In this document: piece by piece, positions 9,029 to 15,935 of the stretch
Position numbering within the stretch: position 1 is the first letter of the stretch
Layout: every line of letters begins with the position of its first letter
Source of the DNA: Anaerolineae bacterium
Lineage (GTDB): Bacteria; Chloroflexota; Anaerolineae; Promineifilales; Promineifilaceae
Reading direction: 5' to 3'
NCBI GenBank assembly: GCA_015486215.1
Contig: WFSA01000183.1
Location: 1 to 33,142, forward strand
DNA: 33,142 nt
Made by a program: the position numbers and the translations under genes
The notes under the pieces: generated by a model
The model's input: the letters and a program-made list of their open reading frames with translations, nothing else
What the model was told of the DNA's origin: nothing
Databases searched by the model: none

Positions 9029-9151
9029 GTGTCTTCTCAAAAAATTGGGGACATGAGTACAGCAGATTTGAAAAAGAACAGATTAACTTGACTGACACAA
9101 TCTGTTCCTTTCTTAATTTGCTGTACTCACCCCGAAATATTAAGATCTTAC
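9029..9151. mobile_element. 123-bp hairpin element of a second, related family
   Basis: Exact 8-bp copies of CAAAATTG lie at 9021–9028 and 9152–9159. The ends read GTGTCTTCTCA and, on the other strand, GTAAGATCTTA, which resemble the GTATCTTCTCA end of the 112-bp family. Inner arms starting GAGTACAGCA and ending GAACAGATT pair across a loop of about 14 bases. It has no coding capacity. Confidence 0.75.
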
Positions 9152-9265
9152 CAAAATTGGTTCAATTTTTCTAACGTGGTTGACAAGGACATTATACAAC
9201 GGCTGACAGATAATAATCAACAAAAACAGTATCGTATGAAAATTCCCAATTCTGCTTCACCGTTC

Positions 9266-9472
9266 TAGGGCGATTGCAACCTCCAAATCGCACTGTTAAA
9301 TTCCAAATTTACACCGTTTTTAGCAGCTCTGCAATTGACATAACATGTGGATTGCGGGGAATTTATGCGTTATGATTGCCGTGATCGGTTTCATGATCGG
9401 TTTCGTGATCGGTTTTTTCGATTTTTAATCACGAAAACGATCACGAATTAAGGCGAGGTTGCAATCGCCCTA
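9266..9472. mobile_element. 207-bp palindromic element with 9-bp duplication
   Basis: The termini TAGGGCGATTGCAACCTC and GAGGTTGCAATCGCCCTA are perfect 18-bp inverted repeats. Copies of TCACCGTTC at 9257–9265 and 9473–9481 are an exact 9-bp direct duplication. Inside, GATCGGTTTC-type units repeat three times and are followed by a partly inverse segment (AATCACGAAAACGATCACG). There is no reading frame for a transposase. A single end of the same element is found at 13087–13104. Confidence 0.8.
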
Positions 9473-9563
9473 TCACCGTTCATAGCAGTTAGTAGTCTCG
9501 CCTTCTTTTTGTTATACTGCTATCCAAATTCAACGATAAACAGAAAGGAAACTGTAGAAAAAT

Positions 9564-10145
9564 ATGGATGATGAGTCAGCTTTAATCGAACGCGCCAAGA
9601 CGGATAAGGAAGCGTTTGGTGAACTATACGAACTATATGCAGAGCGTATTTATAAATACATCTATTACCGCACCAGTAATCACGCTGAGGCAGAAGATTT
9701 AACATCCCGCGTTTTTGAACGTGCGCTAAAGCATATCGGCCGTTATGAAAATCGCGGCGTTCCCTTCTCCGCTTGGCTCTACCGCATCGCCCACAATTTA
9801 GTCGCCAATTATCATCGTGATCGTAGCCGACGACAACTCATCTCCTTAGATAACATAAGCCAATGGCATATTCATGAAGACGGCCCCGAGTTAGCCATCG
9901 AAACAGATGAGGATAAAGAGACCTTGTTGAGAGCAGTTCACCGCCTTCCCGCCGACCGACGTGATTTATTACTTATGAAATATGTCGAAAAAATGCCCAA
10001 TGCCGAAATTGGGGACATTATGGGACGGAGCGAAGGGGCGATCAAATCCCTCTATCACCGCACATTACTCACATTACGTGCCGAATTAGGAAAAGACAAA
10101 AAACCAGCCCCCAAACGACGTAGCTTTTCCCGTCGGCAGGGTTAA
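9564..10145 (+). CDS. RNA polymerase sigma factor, ECF-like sigma-70 family
   Basis: The 193-residue protein has region 2 (about residues 8–90; RVFERALKHIGRYE, then PFSAWLYRIAHNLVANYHRD) and region 4 (about 130–180; LPADRRDLLLMKYVEKM, then IGDIMGRSEGAIKSLYHRTL). Regions 1.1 and 3 are absent, as in ECF sigma factors. A basic tail (KKPAPKRRSFSRRQG) follows region 4. It should direct RNA polymerase to a small regulon, but no anti-sigma gene is next to it, so the signal is unknown. An AAAGGAA about ten bases before the ATG can serve as ribosome binding site. The downstream degV-like gene starts 45 bp after the stop. Confidence 0.92.
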   Translation: MDDESALIERAKTDKEAFGELYELYAERIYKYIYYRTSNHAEAEDLTSRVFERALKHIGRYENRGVPFSAWLYRIAHNLVANYHRDRSRRQLISLDNISQWHIHEDGPELAIETDEDKETLLRAVHRLPADRRDLLLMKYVEKMPNAEIGDIMGRSEGAIKSLYHRTLLTLRAELGKDKKPAPKRRSFSRRQG

Positions 10146-10190
10146 TACATCTATCAGTAGTTCATTGTTCATCAATTGTTAGAGGTTAAT

Positions 10191-11036
10191 ATGTCAAAAA
10201 CAGCAATCATTGTGGATAGCACAGCGTATATCCCGCAAGAGTTAGTCGAAAAATATAATTTATATGTCATCCCCCTAGTCGTCAATTGGAGCGGGGAGAC
10301 ACTGAGAGATAATATAGACATCAGTGCCGACGAGTTTTATACACGATTGGATCAAACGTCTGATGCTCCCACAACGTCACAGCCATCGGCTGGAGAATTT
10401 GTGGCAATCTTTACAGAAGCGGCAAAAACGGCCGATTCGGCCGTTGCCATCCTGATTTCTGGCGAACTAAGCGGCACAGTCGCTTCTGCATTAGCGGCTA
10501 GAGATATGATGGAAAATTTCCCCATCGAGATCGTTGATTCACAAAACACCTCAATGGCCTTAGGATTTTTGGCTTTGGCGGCGGCACGAGCGGCAGAAGA
10601 AGGGATGGATCATACTGGTATTGCAAAAATGGTACGGGATGTGATGGAACGGATGAGCATCGTATTTGTGGTTGATTCGTTAAAGTATCTGCATCGCGGT
10701 GGACGCATCGGCGGCGCATCCCGCTTTGTGGGATCGTTACTATCCATCAAACCTGTGCTGCATTTGGCAAACGGCCGTGTTGAGCCATTAACCAAAGTAC
10801 GCACCAAGAAAAAGGCGGTCAAGCATGTGCTGACGATGGCGCAAGAGGCAATGGCTGGCAAGTCCAACGTCCGTGTCGCTATTTTGCACGCCTCCGCGCA
10901 AGCAGAAGCGGAAAAATTAAAGACATCGGTATCAAAGACACTCAACCCCGTTGAAATTTTCATCACCGACATCAGCCCTGTTATCGGCACGCATGTTGGA
11001 CCAGGAACGCTCGGATTAGCGTATTACGCTGATTAA
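10191..11036 (+). CDS. DegV family fatty-acid-binding protein
   Basis: The 281-residue protein begins MSKTAIIVDSTAYIPQELV and has the DegV pattern throughout: an early SAGEF segment after TSQPS, the SGTVASA turn near residue 95, and a late IGTHVGPGTLG motif. The ATG at 10191 was chosen over an upstream TTG at 10176 because AGAGG lies six bases before it and the protein then starts at the family's usual point. DegV proteins bind a fatty acid; related FakB proteins deliver fatty acids to a kinase, but no fakA is visible here. The gene is followed directly by a strong terminator shared with hslO. Confidence 0.93.
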   Translation: MSKTAIIVDSTAYIPQELVEKYNLYVIPLVVNWSGETLRDNIDISADEFYTRLDQTSDAPTTSQPSAGEFVAIFTEAAKTADSAVAILISGELSGTVASALAARDMMENFPIEIVDSQNTSMALGFLALAAARAAEEGMDHTGIAKMVRDVMERMSIVFVVDSLKYLHRGGRIGGASRFVGSLLSIKPVLHLANGRVEPLTKVRTKKKAVKHVLTMAQEAMAGKSNVRVAILHASAQAEAEKLKTSVSKTLNPVEIFITDISPVIGTHVGPGTLGLAYYAD

Positions 11037-11041
11037 GAAAT

Positions 11042-11073
11042 AAAAATGCCGTCTCCAATGAGACGGCATTTTT
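11042..11073. terminator. Bidirectional terminator between degV-like gene and hslO
   Basis: AAAAATGCCGTCTC (11042–11055) and its exact inverse (11060–11073) form a 14-bp stem with a CAAT loop. The A and T runs at the ends give a T-tract in both directions. It lies between converging genes and overlaps the hslO stop codon. Confidence 0.9.
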
Positions 11074-11950
11074 ATGCTGTCGCGTCGTCAATCATTGAGC
11101 GCAAATCATCGCCGTCAAAAATGTAGGATTGACGGCAGAATTGGCAATCGACTTCGGCTTGACCATCCAACTCCAGTAGCTCCTGTAGTCCCCCTTTTCC
11201 CAGAGAGCTTAACGCTTGCGCCATGCGCTCGTAGCTACATGAACATTGAAAGCGCAACGGCCGTTCCTCCAATAAATCATACTCCACATCGCCAAACCAA
11301 CGTGCCAGCACCTCTTTCAGCGTCTGCCCATCAGCCAGCATCTCATCCATCGGCGGCAATGCCTCAACTTTTTTGACCAATTCCACAAAAGCGGGCGCAT
11401 TATGGGGCGGCATAGATTGCAGAAGCATTCCACCAGCATGAACGACGCGTCCATCCTTTCCCACCGTCACCCCAATCCGCACATCCGATGGGATTTGTTC
11501 TGATTGAAGCAGGAATTGGGTAATATCTTGATCGATTTCGCTGGTTGGCAGGGCGACACTGCTCACGTGCAGTTCTTTTAGCTTCACATCTTTAGCCACG
11601 GTCAGCACACCCACTCCAATCGCCTCAGCCACGTTTTGCGTGCCATCAGCCAAAAGGGGCAGATTGAGTGTCGGATCGCCGACATAGCCGCGCAGTACGC
11701 CGTAACTATCGGCCTCCACAATCAGCTTACCCAACGCGCCATTGCCTTCAATCCGCATCGCCAGCCGATGCCCCACTTTGAGCATCGCGCCCAGCAATGC
11801 GCCGCCAGTTAAGGCTTGTGTTAAAGCGGCCGTTGCCGTCGCCGCTGTCCCATGTTTATCACAAATTTTGTTTGCCAAATGGGCATTGCTGCACAACAAA
11901 ACCCGCACATTGGCCTCTTTAGAAATCGCTCGAATGATATAATCGTTCAT
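11072..11950 (-). CDS. hslO: Redox-regulated holdase chaperone Hsp33
   Basis: The 292-residue protein has the full Hsp33 layout: an N-terminal core domain and, near the C-terminus, the zinc-binding cysteines CSC and CQFC separated by 30 residues. Reduced cysteines hold zinc; oxidation releases it and activates chaperone function in the cytosol. The start is MNDYIIRAISKEANVRVLL. Its stop codon lies within the bidirectional terminator, and it is 28 bp downstream of the epimerase gene on the same strand. The spacer between them consists of heptamer repeats. Confidence 0.96.
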   Translation of the reverse strand: MNDYIIRAISKEANVRVLLCSNAHLANKICDKHGTAATATAALTQALTGGALLGAMLKVGHRLAMRIEGNGALGKLIVEADSYGVLRGYVGDPTLNLPLLADGTQNVAEAIGVGVLTVAKDVKLKELHVSSVALPTSEIDQDITQFLLQSEQIPSDVRIGVTVGKDGRVVHAGGMLLQSMPPHNAPAFVELVKKVEALPPMDEMLADGQTLKEVLARWFGDVEYDLLEERPLRFQCSCSYERMAQALSSLGKGGLQELLELDGQAEVDCQFCRQSYIFDGDDLRSMIDDATA

Positions 11951-11960
11951 TTAATACTCA

Positions 11961-12017
11961 CCAATCAATTGTCAATGGTCAATTATCAACGGCTTGTTGC
12001 TCATTGCTCATTGTTAG
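11961..12017 (-). repeat. Heptamer tandem repeats overlapping the epimerase stop codon
   Basis: From 11961 the units are CCAATCA, ATTGTCA, ATGGTCA and ATTATCA, then after nine bases TTGCTCA, TTGCTCA and TTGTTAG. On the minus strand this gives GATAATT, GACCATT and GACAATT units with the TGA stop inside them. The last ten residues of the epimerase (MSNEQQAVDN) are encoded by this repeat region. Confidence 0.65.
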
Positions 12018-12911
12018 TTTTAGTCCTTTTTTTAGGCTGATGCGGGGGCGGTATCCCAGCAGGGCGCGGGCGCGGCTGATGTCGGCGACCAGCCGTGTTA
12101 CACCGCCCGATTTTTCTTTGTTATAAAGGCGATTGACGGAACGGCCACTTACCATTTCGATCAAGTCGGTGAGATCATTAACGGTCGTTTCCACCCCGCT
12201 GCCGATATTGATCACTTGCCGATTGACTCCCTTCACCGTTGCCGCGCTCTTTAATGCCGCCACCACATCTGAAATATGGACAAAATCGCGGCTTTGGCTG
12301 CCATCCCCATAAATGATGACGGAGCCGCCCGTCATCGCTTGCCGCAAATAGCGCGGAACGACGGGTGCGTGCGACGAGGGCAGTGCCTGCCCCGCCCCAT
12401 ACGCATTAAAAATACGCAGGGCGACCGTTTCGATCCCCCATCGCTCCCCAATTGTATGGATATATTGCTCGGCCGCCCATTTGCTGACCGCATAAGGGGA
12501 ATCGGGCGCAGGAATATCGTTTTCGTGGACGGGTTGATGGGGTTGACGGCCGTAAACCGCTCCCGATGATGTGAAGACCACCCGCCCTACGCCGCTGTCG
12601 CGCATCGCCTCCATCAAACTAACTGTGCCGACCACATTCACCTGACTATATTCGCGTGGATGGAGCAACGACTCCGCCACCGACACCCGCGCCGCCAAAT
12701 GATACACGCAATCCACATCATACAAAAGCGACCACAACAAGGGGATATCGTTCACGCTCCCCTGCACGAAATTGATCGCTGGATGTATCCCGTCCGCCGT
12801 CGTGCCGTTACTCAAGTTGTCCAGCACGCAAACGTCGTGACCATCAGCTGCTAATTGATTGGAAACGGCCGTTCCCAAAAATCCTGCTCCACCCGTGACT
12901 AAAAATTTCAT
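11979..12911 (-). CDS. NAD-dependent sugar-nucleotide epimerase/dehydratase (extended SDR)
   Basis: The 310-residue protein starts with the Rossmann motif VTGGAGFLG (GxxGxxG, residues 5–13) and has D31 for NAD preference (VLDNLSNG). The catalytic set is SSGAVYG and YAVSKWAAEQ, supplying Ser, Tyr and Lys. A later RDFVHISDVV segment is typical of UDP-glucose 4-epimerase-like and dTDP-glucose dehydratase-like enzymes. It acts on nucleotide sugars in the cytosol, but the exact sugar cannot be read from sequence. The C-terminal MSNEQQAVDN lies in heptamer repeats and is probably not functional. A truncated MITE upstream carries a promoter-like sequence pointing at it. Confidence 0.9.
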   Translation of the reverse strand: MKFLVTGGAGFLGTAVSNQLAADGHDVCVLDNLSNGTTADGIHPAINFVQGSVNDIPLLWSLLYDVDCVYHLAARVSVAESLLHPREYSQVNVVGTVSLMEAMRDSGVGRVVFTSSGAVYGRQPHQPVHENDIPAPDSPYAVSKWAAEQYIHTIGERWGIETVALRIFNAYGAGQALPSSHAPVVPRYLRQAMTGGSVIIYGDGSQSRDFVHISDVVAALKSAATVKGVNRQVINIGSGVETTVNDLTDLIEMVSGRSVNRLYNKEKSGGVTRLVADISRARALLGYRPRISLKKGLKLTMSNEQQAVDN

Positions 12912-12927
12912 ACCCTAATCATAGCTG

Positions 12928-12953
12928 AATAATTAATAATTAATAATTAATAA
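12928..12953. repeat. AATTAAT heptamer array
   Basis: Three to four 7-bp units of the form AATTAAT stand just upstream of the epimerase start. The period matches the heptamers at the stops of rbfA and the epimerase, though the unit differs. Confidence 0.55.
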
Positions 12954-12961
12954 CGTATCTT

Positions 12962-13045
12962 ATATCTTCTCAGTATTCTGGGGAGACTTGACAAATTTTC
13001 CTAATGATACTCGTGTAAAATAAAGTGCTGATGAAATTTGTCAAG
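12962..13045 (+). mobile_element. MITE copy 2, right end lost
   Basis: The left end (ATATCTTCTCAGTATTCTGG), the middle and the start of the right arm (AAATTTGTCAAG) match the 112-bp element. The sequence then departs abruptly after 13045, losing the last 28 or so bases. No matching duplication is left. The minus strand keeps TTGACA (13039–13044), 16 bases, TATTTT (13017–13022), directed toward the epimerase start about 105 bp away. Confidence 0.82.
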
Positions 13046-13086
13046 CTTTTTATCTGTGTTCATCTGTGCAATCCGTGTCCAATTTT

Positions 13087-13104
13087 GGAGGTTGCAATCG
13101 CCCT
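13087..13104 (+). repeat. Single end of the 207-bp palindromic element
   Basis: GAGGTTGCAATCGCCCT matches the right terminus of the element at 9266–9472. No partner end lies nearby, so this is a solo or truncated copy. Confidence 0.55.
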
Positions 13105-13114
13105 GCCAATCGCC

Positions 13115-13275
13115 CTAGCCAATCGCTCGGCTTATTTTGTTATTTGTTGCGGGAATCGGAATTCCCGCAACGCTCCACCAGATAGGTATCGGGAATTCCG
13201 ATTCCCGATACAGGCAGCGTATATCATCTAAGAACTTCCGCCAAGCTATACTAGCCAATCGCTCGGCTTATTTTG
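13115..13275. repeat. 25-bp direct repeats flanking a segment with two palindromes
   Basis: The 25 bases from CTAGCCAATCGCTCGGCTTA are identical at 13115–13139 and 13251–13275. The 111 bp between them hold GCGGGAATCGGAATTCCCGC and TATCGGGAATTCCG followed by its closing arm, two related GGAAT/ATTCC palindromes. The second copy overlaps the -35 box of the nusA promoter by three bases. It could be a duplication caused by insertion or a tandem regulatory duplication. Confidence 0.65.
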
Positions 13276-13301
13276 CCCGCGCATGACGGCCGTGTTATAC
13301 T
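13273..13301 (+). promoter_or_regulatory. Sigma-70-type promoter for the nusA operon
   Basis: TTGCCC (13273–13278) and TATACT (13296–13301) are separated by 17 bases. They match the consensus at 3 and 5 of 6 positions. The spacer contains one copy of ACGGCCGT. Transcription would start about 30 bp before the leader hairpin. Confidence 0.6.
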
Positions 13302-13334
13302 CTTTATCACATTTTGAATATTTTTAATCTTGAA

Positions 13335-13357
13335 AGTGGGTTCACCCCGCTTTTTTT
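13335..13357 (+). terminator. Leader hairpin with T-tract before nusA (attenuator-like)
   Basis: AGTGGG and CCCGCT form a six-pair stem, including one G–T pair, with a five-base loop, followed directly by seven T bases. It stands between the promoter and nusA. Similar short hairpins with T-runs occur in leaders of rimP–nusA operons in other bacteria, so regulated read-through, perhaps by NusA itself, is inferred. Confidence 0.5.
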
Positions 13358-13429
13358 GTTTCTATGGCAGATTGCCCCTCCCAAATGGCGGGAATGAGGG
13401 CGGTAAGGCCGATAAACTGGACTGATGAA

Positions 13430-15364
13430 ATGAAAAGCGCATTTATTCTGGCATTCAACGAAATTTGTGAAGAACGCGGTCTCTCAAAAGATGACGTTTT
13501 TCACGCTCTGGAAACAGCCCTCGTCTCCGCTTACCGACGGGATATGGGAGTCAGTGCCTCTCAAAATATTGAGGTGGAAATTGATCCGCACACGGGCGCA
13601 CCGACTGTCTACGCAGAAAAAGAAGTGACTGACGAAATATACGACAATCGTACTGAGATTTTGCTTGCCGATGCCCACAAACAAGGGTTGACAGAAGCCA
13701 AACTCGGCGATTTGGTGATGGCCGACAGCACAACAAAAAGTTTTGGGCGCATTGCCGCCCAAACGGCAAAGCAAGTGCTGTTACAGCGCGTCCGCGAAGT
13801 TGAACGGGAACACCTTTTTGAAGATTTTTCGGAACGGGAAGGGGAGTTGGTCAACGGCACGGTGCAAAGCATCAGCGGGCAGCATGTCACCATCGGCTTG
13901 GGACGGACGGAGGCGATTTTGCCCCGCAGTCAACAAGTTCGCCGTGAACGGTATCGCGCCCATGATAAAATTCGGGTGTATGTGCTGGAAGTGCGCCGCA
14001 CCAATCGCGGGCCGCAGATTTTTGTCAGCCGTAATCATCGTAATTTATTGCGCCGTCTTTTGGAATTAGAAGTGCCAGAAATTTATAATGGGCAGGTTGA
14101 ACTCAAGAGCATTGCTCGTGAAGCTGGGCAACGCTCTAAAGTGGCTGTGCAAGCGTTGCAGCCGGGTGTTGATCCTGTTGGCGCATGTGTCGGTATGCGC
14201 GGGGTGCGGATTCAAAGCATCGTGCGTGAACTGAATGACGAAAAGATTGACGTGATCGAGTGGAATCCAGATCAAACACAATTCATCGCCAAAGCGTTAA
14301 GCCCGGCTCGTGTTTCCCATGTCTTTTTAGAAGATCATCCAGACAAGGGAAAAACGGCCGTTGTCATCGTTCCCGACGATCAACTTTCGCTTGCCATTGG
14401 GCGCGAAGGGCAAAATGCGCGATTGGCAGCCAAGCTGACAGGATGGCGCATTGATATAAAGAGCCTGACTGAAGCGGCCGCTGAATCATTGGCGAATCTG
14501 AAACATGCAGATGCCGATCCCGCTATCACTAAAAACAAAGATCTGCTGGACAGAGCGCATGAGATATTGGAGAAGAATGAGGCGGGCCGCCCCATCACTT
14601 CCGAAGATTATCGCGCCCTCAGCCGTATCGTATACGGAGTAGAAGGCAAAATTGTCGCCACGCGGGTCGCTTCTTATGAAGAGGTTCGCCAGCAGCGGGT
14701 GAAGGCACGCAAGCAAGTGCCGGCAGTCGCTTGGACATTGCCATTAGATGCGTTGGATCTGCCCGGCCGCGCTCATAATTTATTGCTCGACAATAAGGTC
14801 GAAACGGTCGGTAGTGTGCTGTACCATTTGGCTATGGGCGATAAACATTTATTGGATTTCAAAGGATTTGGTGAAAAGACATTAGATGATGTGAAGGCGC
14901 ATGTACTGGCGTTTGAGTTCCCTGTGGAAGATGGTGCCGAGGAAGATGCGGAGATGGTGGGTGAGATGGTTGTAACGGTCGTTTCCTCCACAGAAAAGGC
15001 CGAAGAACCGATCGAAGAAGTTGTCGAAGAGCCACTTGAAGAAGATGCCGAAGTTGTCGAAGAAATTGAGGAAGAAGAAATCGTTGAAGAAGAGCCAATT
15101 GACGCAATTGATGATCTTTCTAAATCGTTGGTTGATATTAAACCAAAAGCAAAACCAAGGAAGAAAATTAAACCTTCTGTCATCATTGCACGTAAGCCGC
15201 GTCACGAAATTGGCGGCGATAATGATGACGCTGCTGATGACGGAAGCCGTAAAGGCAAGAGTCTTATCTTCGACGAGAAGATTGGCAAAGTTGTGGTTAA
15301 GCGTAAACGTAAGCGCAATCGCCAGCAAGATGATTGGGACGTGGATGATTGGGATGAATTTTAG
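13430..15364 (+). CDS. nusA: Transcription termination/antitermination factor NusA
   Basis: Domains run in the NusA order: N-terminal RNA-polymerase-binding domain (MKSAFILAFNEICEERGL onward), S1 (GELVNGTVQSISGQHVTIGL), KH1 (GACVGMRGVRIQSIVREL) and KH2 (LAIGREGQNARLAAKLTGW). A helix-hairpin-helix-like region and a long acidic stretch rich in Glu follow, then a basic segment (KVVVKRKRKRNRQ) and an acidic end. ATG 13430 was chosen because the protein then begins at the family start and GGA lies eight bases before it; ATG 13364 in the same frame would add 22 atypical residues. It binds RNA polymerase and nascent RNA. The acidic/basic tail makes it 644 residues, longer than many NusA proteins. 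It heads the operon, without rimP before it. Confidence 0.95.
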   Translation: MKSAFILAFNEICEERGLSKDDVFHALETALVSAYRRDMGVSASQNIEVEIDPHTGAPTVYAEKEVTDEIYDNRTEILLADAHKQGLTEAKLGDLVMADSTTKSFGRIAAQTAKQVLLQRVREVEREHLFEDFSEREGELVNGTVQSISGQHVTIGLGRTEAILPRSQQVRRERYRAHDKIRVYVLEVRRTNRGPQIFVSRNHRNLLRRLLELEVPEIYNGQVELKSIAREAGQRSKVAVQALQPGVDPVGACVGMRGVRIQSIVRELNDEKIDVIEWNPDQTQFIAKALSPARVSHVFLEDHPDKGKTAVVIVPDDQLSLAIGREGQNARLAAKLTGWRIDIKSLTEAAAESLANLKHADADPAITKNKDLLDRAHEILEKNEAGRPITSEDYRALSRIVYGVEGKIVATRVASYEEVRQQRVKARKQVPAVAWTLPLDALDLPGRAHNLLLDNKVETVGSVLYHLAMGDKHLLDFKGFGEKTLDDVKAHVLAFEFPVEDGAEEDAEMVGEMVVTVVSSTEKAEEPIEEVVEEPLEEDAEVVEEIEEEEIVEEEPIDAIDDLSKSLVDIKPKAKPRKKIKPSVIIARKPRHEIGGDNDDAADDGSRKGKSLIFDEKIGKVVVKRKRKRNRQQDDWDVDDWDEF

Positions 15365-15408
15365 CCGCTACTCCCTTTGCATAATTAAGATTGGAAATAC
15401 CTGCTGAC

Positions 15409-15520
15409 GTATCTTCTCAGTATTCTGGGGAGACTTGACAAATTTTTCTATTGATACTCGTGTAAAATAAAGTGCTGATGAAATTTGTCAACTCTTGTCC
15501 ACGATTTATTGAGAAGATAC
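15409..15520 (+). mobile_element. 112-bp MITE, copy 3, inside the nusA operon
   Basis: The ends are GTATCTTCTCA and TGAGAAGATAC, and CTGCTGAC is exactly duplicated at 15401–15408 and 15521–15528. It lies between nusA and ylxR and should be transcribed with the operon. Without it and one duplication, ATACCTGC and GCAGGTAT (15398–15405 and 15538–15545) form a small hairpin that it now splits. Confidence 0.92.
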
Positions 15521-15602
15521 CTGCTGACATGCGTTGGCAGGTATGAAAACAGATGAATAATATCCCGTTTTAGCATGAAAGTTAACAAAAACGGCCGTTA
15601 GT

Positions 15603-15917
15603 ATGGGTAACGCAAAACAACCCACACGTAAACGGCAAAAGAAAAAACCGCAGCGCAGTTGCATTGTTTGCCGCCAAAAGACGGACAAACGGCAATTGAC
15701 GCGCGTTGTAAAAACGCCTAATGGTGTCATCATTGACCACACTGGAAAACAGAACGGTCGTGGTGCGTACCTTTGCACTCAACCCTCCTGTTGGAATGCA
15801 ATCGAAAAAAACAGGCGTATACTGGATCAGGCATTAAAAACAGAAGTCAAAGCAGACGATATTATCGCTATTGTCGCCCATAAGCCGGCCAGTATGAGCA
15901 GTGGAGGGGAAAGATAG
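15603..15917 (+). CDS. ylxR: YlxR family RNA-binding protein
   Basis: The 104-residue protein has the YlxR (DUF448) signature: an early CIVCRQKTDKRQLTRVV with the conserved Cys pair, then GRGAYLCTQPSCWNAIEKNR. The N-terminus is basic. B. subtilis YlxR has been reported to bind and modulate RNase P; that role is only inferred for this protein. It lies between nusA and infB as in most bacteria, 18 bp before infB. ACGGCCGT lies just before its start and no clear Shine–Dalgarno sequence is seen. A transcribed MITE hairpin separates it from nusA. Confidence 0.92.
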   Translation: MGNAKQPTRKRQKKKPQRSCIVCRQKTDKRQLTRVVKTPNGVIIDHTGKQNGRGAYLCTQPSCWNAIEKNRRILDQALKTEVKADDIIAIVAHKPASMSSGGER

Positions 15918-15935
15918 CGAAGGAGCGAACAAGGT

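Larger units (their letters stand above)
8987..9563. other. 577-bp spacer between divergent genes, filled by two mobile elements
   Basis: The spacer separates the kinase-like gene (-) from the sigma-factor gene (+). It holds the elements at 9029–9151 and 9266–9472. No gene was found in it. A TATACT at 9513–9518 with a weak TTAGTA 18 bases upstream could be the sigma-factor promoter. Confidence 0.6.
12912..13429. other. 518-bp spacer between divergent epimerase and nusA genes
   Basis: From left to right it holds AATTAAT heptamers (about 12928–12953), a truncated MITE (12962–13045), ATCTGTGTT-type nonamers (about 13050–13076), one end of the 207-bp element (13087–13104), a 25-bp direct repeat pair (13115–13275), the nusA promoter and a leader hairpin. 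No gene is supported here. Confidence 0.6.

Noticed and set aside
9520-9705. 61-codon frame opposite the sigma-factor start
   Set aside because: It is antisense to a conserved region of the sigma factor and shows no family resemblance.
14773-15186. Open frame of about 137 codons opposite nusA
   Set aside because: It is the antisense of the Glu-rich nusA tail, giving a Ser-rich low-complexity product with no ribosome binding site.
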